Of a stretch of 23,776 nt of DNA, positions 9,144-16,267 are shown piece after piece. The stretch is from JBEKHT01 sp049511715 (lineage in GTDB: Bacteria; Chloroflexota; Anaerolineae; Anaerolineales; RBG-16-64-43). The notes below the pieces were generated by a model. The model was not told the origin of the DNA, searched no databases, and saw only the letters and a program-made list of their open reading frames with translations. The position numbers and the translations under genes are program-made. The stretch spans positions 1 through 23,776 of the forward strand of contig JBEKXU010000042.1 of assembly GCA_049511715.1 (NCBI GenBank), in the 5' to 3' direction. Numbering within the stretch: position 1 is the first letter of the stretch; the number at the start of each line of letters is the position of its first letter.

Positions 9144-10301
9144 AGGGCATGGCCTTTGAATGGTGCGGCTCGTTCAAAGGACCGGCGGCCAATGGAAGTC
9201 CGCCAGCCAAGTCCAAGTGTTCGCACCGCTGGGGCGGACGGCTCGAAACCCATCGGCTTGATCCTGGAACAGGTGATCCACAGCACACCTTCCGATTAAA
9301 CCCGCCAAGCTCTCGACACGCGAAAGGAGGGAATCGACCCGCCCCCCCGCCATGCCACAGATCTTGGGAGAGTTCAATGGAAGAGACTCGGCCAGCCGGC
9401 CCAAGGCCATGATCCCAAAGGGCGGCGGTTCGCGTGCAAGGTCAAGGGACACGGCACTTTCCATGGGACGGGCCTTCCACGATGCGCGCCGATGGCAATC
9501 AATAGAGTGGCAAGTTCGGCCAGGGCCGTCCACCGTGACCCCGGAATGTGCGCTCTCGTGCCCGGCTGAGGCTAGCCCTGCCAGGTGGGAAACCCCGGTG
9601 AAGAGCCCGAACGAGCCATTCTGATGCAAGCATGGTACAACAGGGCCTACTCGCACCCAAGGGAACAATCAAAACGCCACACGAATGCAAGAGAATGCAT
9701 GGGTCGCGTTCTGCACCGGCCGCGACAGTGCCCCCAGGCGGCGAGCTTTGGCAACACTGCCCTCTCCCTGGTGGCATTGGCCTCAAAGGCGCGACCCGTG
9801 GGGGCTGCAGGTTAAGGCGGTCTTGGCTCGCGACCTTCTGAGGTCGCGGGAGTTCTGACCCGGTGATCAATGGTTGCGCCGGGATCGAGCCATGGTAAGC
9901 GAACTGGGCTCTTCAGGCCGTGGTCAGCTCATGCTCGCTGCTCTCCGTGGCCGGATCGGTTGGCTTGTTCGGAAGCGTGCCTGCCGGGATGTCGAGTGGG
10001 TCCCCGGTGCAGAATAGGGTTCTCGGCTGCCCTGGGCCTCTCGGGAAAATGTCTGAGCGGAAACAGACTCGCCGTTCAGCGTATGCTTGGCAGTCTCACC
10101 CTCCTCGGGTTGAGCGGAACGATCCGGCTGGTTTGGCGGGTCTGACGCGGACTGCGGGATTGGGCATCGCTGATCTTCTCGCCGTCTTGCGGCGCGTCCA
10201 TCGCTGCAGCGTCTCGTGTCTCGCCAACGCCAGCTCGGGTTCCAATTGGGTCTCGGCCATGAGAATCACAGGTCCCGATGAAACGGAAAGGAGTGCTTGA
10301 G
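9144..10301. other. Intergenic region between divergent genes
   Basis: About 1.2 kb separates the HD-GYP gene (minus) from the membrane-protein gene (plus). Short open frames on both strands are rich in Arg, Pro and Ser and show no recognisable motif. The only clear structure is the hairpin at 9827-9850. Promoters for the two flanking genes should lie here, but no convincing -35/-10 pair was found. Confidence 0.5.
9827..9850 (+). repeat. Ten-bp inverted repeat (hairpin)
   Basis: CTCGCGACCT and AGGTCGCGGG flank a TCTG tetraloop; all ten positions pair, with one G-T wobble. No T-run follows on either strand, so a standard intrinsic terminator is unlikely. It lies in gene-free DNA about 450 bases upstream of the membrane-protein gene. 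It may be part of a non-coding RNA or a protein-binding site. Confidence 0.4.
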
Positions 10302-11402
10302 ATGATCGACATTGGCAGGATTCTGAGGCGGGCATGGCAAATCCTGTGGAGGTACAAGGTCCTCTGGATCTTTGGGCTCTTGCTGGTTATTGCCGGTGGC
10401 GCAGGGGGTGCAAGCGGGAGCCGGGTCACCCCAAGCAACGGTTTCCCCGGCAGTAACCTGAACAACTCGCCTTTCTTCCAGAACCTCGGTCAATGGTTTC
10501 AGCAGAACCTTGAACCCGTCTTTCTTCACCTGGAGCGCTACCTCGTCACCATCATCGCGGTCGGCCTCGGCCTGCTGCTTTTCGGCCTGGTAGTGGGAAC
10601 CTGCTTTGCCATCCTTCGCTATGTCAGCGAGACCGCAGTCATCCGCATGGTGAACGAGTACGAGGAGACCGGCAGGAAAGTGGGCTTCAAGCAGGGCTGG
10701 AGGATGGGTTGGTCACGGGCTGCCTTCCGGATGTGGCTGATCGATCTGATCCTTGCCCTGCCGGCCCTGGCCTGCGCATTGGTCCTGCTCGGGCTGGGGT
10801 CGGCAGTCTTTTTGAGCGTGAGAGGCGGAATAGGCGCTTTGGCGGTGGGAAGCCTCGTCGCTTCGCTCGGATTCGTTTTCGTGTACATCCTTGCCTTCAT
10901 CCTCCTGATGATCCTGCTGGGGTTGCTGAGCCAATTCTTCAAGAGGATCGTTGCCCTGGAGAATGTCGGCGTCGTTGAGTCTATCCGCCGCGGCTGGAAG
11001 ATGGTCCAACGGAATTGGAAGAGCGCAGCCCTGATGTGGCTGGTCATGGTCGCCGTGGGGATCGCTTGGGCTATCACGGGCGCTGTGGTGACGGTCTTGC
11101 TGATCCCGGTGTTTGTTCTTCTGGCTCTGCCCGGTCTCATCGTGGCCTTTTTTCCGGCACTGCTGGCTTTCGGGATTGCGAACCTGTTCACCGGCAGCCC
11201 TTGGACTTGGATCATCGCCGCTCTGGCAGGAGTGCCGTTCTTCCTGCTGGTTGTAGGATCCCCACTGCTACTCATTAGCGGCTGGGTTCAGATCTTCAGT
11301 TCCTCGGTTTGGACCCTGACCTATCGGGAGATGAGAGCGCTGGAGGTACCCGCAGGTTCTGAGCCGGGCAGCCAGCTCCCTGACGTTTCGCACGCCGGGT
11401 AG
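10302..11402 (+). CDS. Polytopic membrane protein of unknown function
   Basis: The 366-residue protein starts MIDIGRILRRAWQILWRYK, a basic amphipathic segment, and then has about six or seven hydrophobic segments (roughly residues 16-33, 75-100, 140-165, 185-205, 240-270, 275-295, 305-330). It resembles the uncharacterised bacterial membrane proteins often grouped with the glycerophosphodiester phosphodiesterase membrane-domain superfamily. No catalytic residues are evident. The start at 10302 is preferred over an in-frame ATG at 10278 because AAAGGAG ends 8 bases before it. A charged cytosolic loop between helices 2 and 3 includes VNEYEETGRKVGFKQGWRM. The C-terminal tail is hydrophilic and Pro/Gly/Ser-rich. 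It has no co-directional neighbour close enough to form an operon. Confidence 0.8.
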   Translation: MIDIGRILRRAWQILWRYKVLWIFGLLLVIAGGAGGASGSRVTPSNGFPGSNLNNSPFFQNLGQWFQQNLEPVFLHLERYLVTIIAVGLGLLLFGLVVGTCFAILRYVSETAVIRMVNEYEETGRKVGFKQGWRMGWSRAAFRMWLIDLILALPALACALVLLGLGSAVFLSVRGGIGALAVGSLVASLGFVFVYILAFILLMILLGLLSQFFKRIVALENVGVVESIRRGWKMVQRNWKSAALMWLVMVAVGIAWAITGAVVTVLLIPVFVLLALPGLIVAFFPALLAFGIANLFTGSPWTWIIAALAGVPFFLLVVGSPLLLISGWVQIFSSSVWTLTYREMRALEVPAGSEPGSQLPDVSHAG

Positions 11403-11737
11403 GATATTCGCAAGAGCTGAGAGCTGGCGCGCCTGGGCCAATCTCGCGGCCAATTCGGATGCCGCGATCCCAAATGCAGTCAGGATTTATGTATAACCTT
11501 TGGAAATGCTCAGTACGTCAGGCCAAGCCGATGCCAATGCCGGCGGATTCCGGCTTCGGGCCTTGTGCCGGCTGCGGAAAGGGGGATGGCAAGATCTCCC
11601 CTTGGCGACCCTTGGATGATCATTTTCCTTCCTTATAGTTTTTCGGAGGCGTAGCATATTGAATCGGATAAACCTATCTCTTTCGTGTTCCTTCCTCAAA
11701 CTCAAACCGTGGCTATAGGCAGAACAAGGAGATCCCT
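11403..11737. other. Upstream region of the catalase gene
   Basis: The 335 bases contain no gene. The last 100 are AT-richer than the surroundings, as expected of a promoter region. I could not settle on a -35/-10 pair or find a clear PerR, Fur or OxyR box. An AAGGAGA ribosome site sits 5 bases before the catalase ATG. Confidence 0.45.
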
Positions 11738-13027
11738 ATGGCCAAGAAAAAGCAACTGACCACCGCTGGCGGCAACCCGATCGGCGATAACCAGAATTTG
11801 CTGACCGCCGACCCGCACGGCCTCCTGCTGATTCAGGATTTCCAGCTGCTCGAAAAGATGGCGACGTTCAACCGCGAGCGCGTGCCCGAACGCATCGTGC
11901 ATGCCAAGGGCTCAGGAGGGCATGGCACTCTCACGGTCACGAATGACATCACCAAGTACACCAAGGCCGCCATTTTCTCCAAAGTCGGCAAGCAGACCCA
12001 CTGTCTGGCGCGCTTTTCCACCGTGGCTGGGGAGCGCGGCGCGGCCGACGCCGAGCGCGATGTCCGCGGATTCGCGGTCAAGTTCTACACCGAGGAAGGT
12101 AACTGGGATATGGTGGGCAACAACACCCCGGTTTCCTTCGTCCGCGACCCCCACAAATTCAGCGACTTCATTCACACGCAGAAGCGCGATCCCAAGAGCA
12201 ACCTGCGCTCTCCCACCGCCATGTGGGACTTCTGGTCGCTCTCGCCCGAAAGCTTGCGCCAGGTCACCATCCTGTTCAGCGACCGCGGCCTGCCGACCAA
12301 CTACCGCCATATCAACGGATACGGCAGCCATACGTATAGTCTCATCAATGCCAAGAATGAGCGCTACTGGGTCAAGTTCCACTTCAAGGTGATGCAGAGC
12401 ATTGAAACCTGGACCAATGCCCAGGCGGCGGAAGTGGCCGCCAAGGACCGCGAAAGCTCGCAGCGCGACCTGTTCGAGGCCATCGAACGCGGCGACTTCC
12501 CCAATTGGAGATTCCAGGTTCAGATCATGCCGGAGAAAGCGGCCGAGACCTATTACCTGAACCCGTTCGATCTGACTAAGGTCTGGCCGCACAAGGAATA
12601 TCCCCTGATCGATGTCGGCATTCTGGAATTGAACCGCAACCCGGAAAATTGCCTTGCCGAGAACGAACAGGCGGCCTTCGAGCCGTCCAACATCGTTCCG
12701 GGAATCGGATTCTCGCCCGACAAGATGCTCCTGGCGCGTACCTTCTCCTATGCGGATGCCCATCGCTACCGCATTGGTGTGAATTACGCCTCCCTGCCGG
12801 TCAACAGGCCGCTCAGCGAGGTCAACACCTACCATCGCGACGGCAACATGCGCTTGGACGGCAATAATGGCGGGGCCGTCAACCACGAACCGAACAGCTT
12901 CGGTGGTCCGGTGGAAGACCCCAAATTCCTTGAACCTCCGCTCAAAATCTCTGGCGATGCCGACCACTACGAACCCCGCGGGGCGCTGACGACTACGAAC
13001 AGCCCCGGGCTCTCTTCCGGCCGGTGA
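11738..13027 (+). CDS. katA: Haem catalase, reading frame broken before the C-terminal domain
   Basis: This is a monofunctional haem catalase that disproportionates hydrogen peroxide to water and oxygen. Visible active-site features are distal His55 in RVPERIVHAKG, Asn129 in VGNNTPVSF, and proximal haem ligand Tyr338 in RTFSYADAHRYR. The frame leaves the family pattern after residue 417 (codon 12986) and adds 12 unrelated residues before stopping at residue 429. The missing catalase-related domain continues in the -1 frame from 12988 to 13239. Joining the two frames gives 500 residues, a typical small-subunit length. The start has an AAGGAGA ribosome site. The residues after His55 (GSGGHGTLTVT) differ from the more common GAGAFGYFEVT. 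The break is a one-base deletion or a sequence error. Confidence 0.93.
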   Translation: MAKKKQLTTAGGNPIGDNQNLLTADPHGLLLIQDFQLLEKMATFNRERVPERIVHAKGSGGHGTLTVTNDITKYTKAAIFSKVGKQTHCLARFSTVAGERGAADAERDVRGFAVKFYTEEGNWDMVGNNTPVSFVRDPHKFSDFIHTQKRDPKSNLRSPTAMWDFWSLSPESLRQVTILFSDRGLPTNYRHINGYGSHTYSLINAKNERYWVKFHFKVMQSIETWTNAQAAEVAAKDRESSQRDLFEAIERGDFPNWRFQVQIMPEKAAETYYLNPFDLTKVWPHKEYPLIDVGILELNRNPENCLAENEQAAFEPSNIVPGIGFSPDKMLLARTFSYADAHRYRIGVNYASLPVNRPLSEVNTYHRDGNMRLDGNNGGAVNHEPNSFGGPVEDPKFLEPPLKISGDADHYEPRGALTTTNSPGLSSGR

Positions 13028-13239
13028 ATGCTAGCCAGAAGGAGCAGCTCTTTGGCCACATTGCCGAGGCGATGGAGGGCGTGCCCGAAAGAATCATGGC
13101 TCGCCAGCTGGTCCACTTCTACAAGGCCGACCCGGAGTATGGGCGCGGGGTCGCGAAGAAACTTGGCCTGAACATGGAAAAGTATGCCGCCTGGGCAAAG
13201 CTCTCCTTGCCGGACTGGATCAAGAAGACCGCGGAATAG
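12988..13239 (+). pseudogene. katA: Catalase C-terminal domain in the shifted frame
   Basis: From 12988 the -1 frame encodes DDYEQPRALFRPVNASQKEQ and then the catalase-related domain with GVPERIMARQLVHFYKADPEYGRGVAKKLGL. This is the conserved tail of catalases and is expected directly after the GAL at residues 415-417 of the upstream frame. A GTG at 13024 overlaps the upstream TGA (GTGA), so a separate 71-residue polypeptide made by translational coupling is possible. However, the recognisable family sequence begins 12 codons before that GTG, which argues for a simple frameshift in one gene and not a genuine two-gene arrangement. Confidence 0.85.
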
Positions 13240-13799
13240 GGACGGAAAAGGGGAAAAGTTCTTCAAGATCAAAGGCAGGAACATCACTCACAATATCTCC
13301 TGCAGCAAGCAGGAGATATTGTTATTTCAGGGGTTTGCGATCGTGAGGTTCTATCCGGCCGGCCCGAGTCCGAGGGGTAGGAACACCAGCACCAGGAGGC
13401 CCAAGCGAGTCCGGTCCAACGGAAGCATCGTGCAACGCTATTGAATGAGGACTGCGAAAAAGCGAACAACGAGGAGGCACCTTTGTGGGCAGGATCATCC
13501 GTCCGACCCTAACAACGCGGGCAAACTTCTCGGCGAGGTCTCCAGGGAGATCGCCACCCAGCGACCCGCTGCATGAGAGCGCAAATAAGCACTGCTCCGC
13601 GAACCGTTGGTCGGTTTGATTCGGATTATTCTGCCGCCTGTTCGCCTCAGTCCCCTTGCACGAATCGGCCTTTTACTCGGCGACCGTTTCATCGTGAGCG
13701 GGCGTGAGCGGGTCGGGTCTCAACCGCCTGGCCACTGTTTGTTTCCTTGCCCTGAGGGTGTTCATCTGAGCACCGGGCGATCAGGATGGATTTGGCAGC
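13240..13799. other. Intergenic region between convergent genes
   Basis: The catalase gene and the DUF347 gene converge on this 560-base stretch. It contains the perfect 14-bp hairpin at 13290-13322 and a two-copy 10-bp tandem repeat (CGTGAGCGGG, 13693-13712). No gene was recognised. Confidence 0.5.
13290..13322 (+). terminator. Perfect 14-bp hairpin after the catalase gene
   Basis: ACAATATCTCCTGC (13290-13303) and its exact reverse complement (13309-13322) flank an AGCAA loop. It begins 51 bases after the catalase stop. The downstream T-tract is weak (TATTTC), so termination efficiency is uncertain, but position and stem quality suit a 3'-end signal for the catalase transcript. Confidence 0.65.
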
Positions 13800-14570
13800 T
13801 TATCCGGGAATGGCTGAGGGAGGCTCTTGCGGTTCGGCCTTAATATCCTTATGGGTGAGTGTCAAGTAGATGACGAAGCCGACGATCAGGACCCCCAGGC
13901 CCAAGCTGACTTGCCCAAGGCCGAGCCCGATGCCGCCCAGACTCTTTGATCTGCCCATCCAATCGGCAAACGAAGCGCCGATAGGCCGAGTCACGATGTA
14001 TGCGAACCAGAAGGCAAGAATCTCATTCATACCAAGAAGCCAGTAGGCCAGAGCAGGTACAGCGATCAACACGGTGAACAGGAGGCCCGAAAGGAAGTAC
14101 CCCAAGCGCAAGGTTGTCGCGGTCATGTCCCCTGTGGCCGTGCCGAGTGCGAACGTGGCCAGCACGGTTGTCCAGTAGAACAACTCGCGGCGATGGGTGT
14201 TGATGCTGTGGATGGACAGGGTTTTCTCGCTTGCATACCAGACCATGAAGATGAGAGCAAGTGCGACTGCGAAGAACGCGGTCGACACAAAATACGGGAT
14301 ACCCAACCCAATATGCAAAACATCGGCGGCCATGGTGCCGAAGATGGCGACCATGACAACAGCCAGCCAATAAATCCATGCCACGTATCGACGGACGGAG
14401 AGCTGTAGCAGCAGCGCGGCCGCCAAGCCAATGGTGCCGAGAGCGACCGCAATTACCGGATTGATCTGGCGAACCAGGTAGTCCGAGGTCGACTCTCCCA
14501 TCACAGTGGACAACAACTTGATGATCCAGAAGTAGGCTGTAATTTCCGGAACCTTTCGAATGGCTCGCAT
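13800..14570 (-). CDS. DUF347-repeat membrane protein (COG4705-like)
   Basis: The 256-residue membrane protein has repeats of the DUF347 type, in which an aromatic-rich helix is followed by a G-[ED]-x3-[AD] motif. Examples are FWIIKLLSTVMGESTSDYL (about 14-32), YWLAVVMVAIFGTMAADVL, FYWTTVLATFALGTATGDM and FWFAYIVTRPIGASFADWM. About eight hydrophobic segments are apparent and the C-terminal tail is charged. The function of this family is unknown. The frame is open 97 codons further upstream, but that part is low-complexity and unlike the family. The internal ATG at 14570 has GAGG about 8 bases before it, so I chose that start. It is divergent from the molybdenum-island regulator. Confidence 0.8.
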   Translation of the reverse strand: MRAIRKVPEITAYFWIIKLLSTVMGESTSDYLVRQINPVIAVALGTIGLAAALLLQLSVRRYVAWIYWLAVVMVAIFGTMAADVLHIGLGIPYFVSTAFFAVALALIFMVWYASEKTLSIHSINTHRRELFYWTTVLATFALGTATGDMTATTLRLGYFLSGLLFTVLIAVPALAYWLLGMNEILAFWFAYIVTRPIGASFADWMGRSKSLGGIGLGLGQVSLGLGVLIVGFVIYLTLTHKDIKAEPQEPPSAIPG

Positions 14571-15221
14571 CAGGAAATCCTCATTTGCATACGCAACAGC
14601 GCGTGACCTGGGAACATGAATAGTCGCCTGGCCAGCAGGGTGGGAATCGTAACCCATAAGAGCTTGGCCGAGAAGCCGATGTTCGTCAGGAGACAGCCTC
14701 GAGGAGGAATCGTCGTCATGTTGGAGATTTGATCCTTGGCCATCTGTTCCATCTTGGCTTGGTCTCCCTGAGGTAGATGGACCTGAGGGCCTGCGACCAA
14801 GGCCGGCAGGGGGATGCAAGAATTGGATGCCCATTTGGGGAACGAGAAGCGCAACCGACACATATCAGAAAGGAGTCTTTTGCGGCAACGAAATCAGGGA
14901 GGTTGTCAAGGTTCGGGCTTGGGGCCTTCTTCGTTGGCTCGGGTCTTGGATTAATGAGCCCTCCTGCCTTCGATCTGGACGGCAATAGCCAACATATCGA
15001 TCAGTTCGTGACGGCTCGAAGCGGTAGAGGATGTGCGTGCTCCGCGGGGCGATTGCGCCGGTTCGCCACGGAGCGGCCAACCCCTGATGTGCCAGTGGGC
15101 CTGGAACCTACGGGCCTGCTTGGCGCCCGACAGCCTCCCCTGGAGGTTCACGCAACATCGGCCTTTCCGACCGCTCAGCGGGCGACAGGTTCAGCGGCTT
15201 TGCGAATCCGGTCATACCGTG

Positions 15222-15250
15222 TTGACAGGACCTTCATCCCTTGCTAGACT
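15222..15250 (+). promoter_or_regulatory. Housekeeping-type promoter of the regulator operon
   Basis: A perfect -35 box TTGACA (15222-15227) is separated by exactly 17 bases from a -10 box TAGACT (15245-15250, 4 of 6 matches to TATAAT). The -10 is preceded by TGC, giving an extended -10. Transcription should start near 15257, about 23 bases before the regulator ATG. Confidence 0.75.
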
Positions 15251-15254
15251 CTTA

Positions 15255-15278
15255 GCCGCTAAGGAAGACCTTAACGGC
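15255..15278 (+). promoter_or_regulatory. Operator-like inverted repeat before the regulator start
   Basis: GCCGCTAAGG and CCTTAACGGC form a 10-bp inverted repeat with one mismatch around AAGA. It spans the predicted transcription start and the ribosome site and ends one base before the ATG. A second, overlapping palindrome CTTAG-CCG-CTAAG is at 15251-15263. The outer CG(C/T)TA...TAACG half-sites recall ModE boxes, but the spacing is shorter. Autoregulation by the downstream regulator is inferred. Confidence 0.5.
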
Positions 15279-15279
15279 C

Positions 15280-16257
15280 ATGCCTCCGATTGAACAACTT
15301 CATGCTTTTGAACAGATTAAATTGCTGGCGGACAAGCGCCGGCTCACTATCCTGCGACATTTGATGGCAGCCCCGGCTTCACTCACCCAGCTGGGACAGG
15401 CGCTCGGAGAGCACCCCGCTTGGATTCGACATCATCTCAAGCAGTTGGAGAGAGCCGGACTGGTCGAAATGGTCGAAACCCGCGTCACTTCCGGGGTGGT
15501 GGAGAAATTCTATCGCGCCAGGGCTGATGGCTTTCTGCTGCAGGAGCTGGTCCTGCCTGAGAATTCCGCCCATCCAACCGTGGTTTTTTCTGGCAGCCAT
15601 GACCTCGCCGTGGAGCTGCTCGTCCAGCAAGTGTCCGCCCACCTCAACGTCCTGACCCTGCCGATCGGCAGCCTGGACGGGCTGGCCACCCTGCGTCAGG
15701 GCTTGTGCAGCTTTTCCGGGGCGCATTTGTTGGACTCTTCCGGAGAATACAATGTCCCCTTCGTCCGGTATTTCTTTCCCGACCGGACCATGCTCATGAT
15801 CACGCTCGCCCACCTAGAACAGGGGCTGATAGTTTCTCCCGGGAACCCGATACAGGTTCGGGGCCTTTGCGACCTGGCCCGTCCGGGGGTCGTTTTTGTC
15901 AATCGCCAGAAGGGATCCGGGACGCGGCTGTGGCTGGACCGCGAACTGGGCCGGCTCGGCATCCCCACGGATCGGATCCGGGGATACGAGCGCGAAGTCA
16001 GGTTGCACACGGAGTGCGCCAGGCTCGTTCAGAGCGGTGAAGCGGACGTGGCGGTCGGTCTTCGCGCTGCGGCCTACCAGGCGGGGCTTGATTTCATCCC
16101 TCTCTTCCGGGAGCGCTATGACCTGATCATTCCGCAGGAACAGGAGCCCTTGCTGATGCCGGTGCTGGAGAGGCTGCAAACAAGCGCGTTCCGGCAAAGC
16201 GCGGAGAACCTCCAAGGCTACGAGACCGCGCACACGGGCGAACAAATCCTCCTCTGA
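15280..16257 (+). CDS. One-component regulator: winged helix fused to a PBP-like sensor
   Basis: The 325-residue protein has an ArsR-like winged helix at residues 10-82 (LLADKRRLTILRHL, recognition region around HPAWIRHHLKQLERAGLVE). It is joined to a periplasmic-binding-protein-like domain of the PF12727 type at about 100-310. The characteristic NRQKGSGTRLWLD motif lies at 208-220 and GEADVAVGLRAAA at 253-265. PF12727 domains are often found in regulators and molybdopterin-biosynthesis proteins linked to molybdate or tungstate, so the likely ligand is an oxyanion or molybdenum-related metabolite. Here the DNA-binding domain resembles ArsR and not ModE. No signal peptide is seen, so it acts in the cytosol. 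The next gene begins 10 bases downstream. The operator-like repeat at 15255-15278 suggests it controls its own operon. Confidence 0.87.
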   Translation: MPPIEQLHAFEQIKLLADKRRLTILRHLMAAPASLTQLGQALGEHPAWIRHHLKQLERAGLVEMVETRVTSGVVEKFYRARADGFLLQELVLPENSAHPTVVFSGSHDLAVELLVQQVSAHLNVLTLPIGSLDGLATLRQGLCSFSGAHLLDSSGEYNVPFVRYFFPDRTMLMITLAHLEQGLIVSPGNPIQVRGLCDLARPGVVFVNRQKGSGTRLWLDRELGRLGIPTDRIRGYEREVRLHTECARLVQSGEADVAVGLRAAAYQAGLDFIPLFRERYDLIIPQEQEPLLMPVLERLQTSAFRQSAENLQGYETAHTGEQILL

Positions 16258-16267
16258 GGAGACCAGA

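Larger units (their letters stand above)
14571..15279. other. Intergenic region between divergent genes
   Basis: About 700 bases separate the DUF347 gene (minus) from the regulator gene (plus). The part next to the DUF347 gene is an open upstream extension that looks non-coding. The last 60 bases hold the promoter and operator-like repeat listed separately. Nothing else was recognised. Confidence 0.5.

Noticed and set aside
7521..9299. Plus-strand open frame of 592 codons opposite the HD-GYP gene
   Set aside because: It mirrors the codon bias of the minus-strand gene, has no family motif, and the opposite strand has continuous domain matches.
11912..12967. Minus-strand open frame of 351 codons opposite catalase
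   Set aside because: Antisense shadow; the plus strand has all the catalase active-site motifs.
12975..12990. Programmed -1 frameshift in the catalase gene
   Set aside because: No X-XXY-YYZ slippery heptamer or convincing downstream pseudoknot is visible at the junction; a one-base deletion or error is simpler.
13693..13712. Two tandem copies of a 10-bp sequence (CGTGAGCGGG)
   Set aside because: Only two copies and no further structure; not enough for a repeat array or CRISPR.
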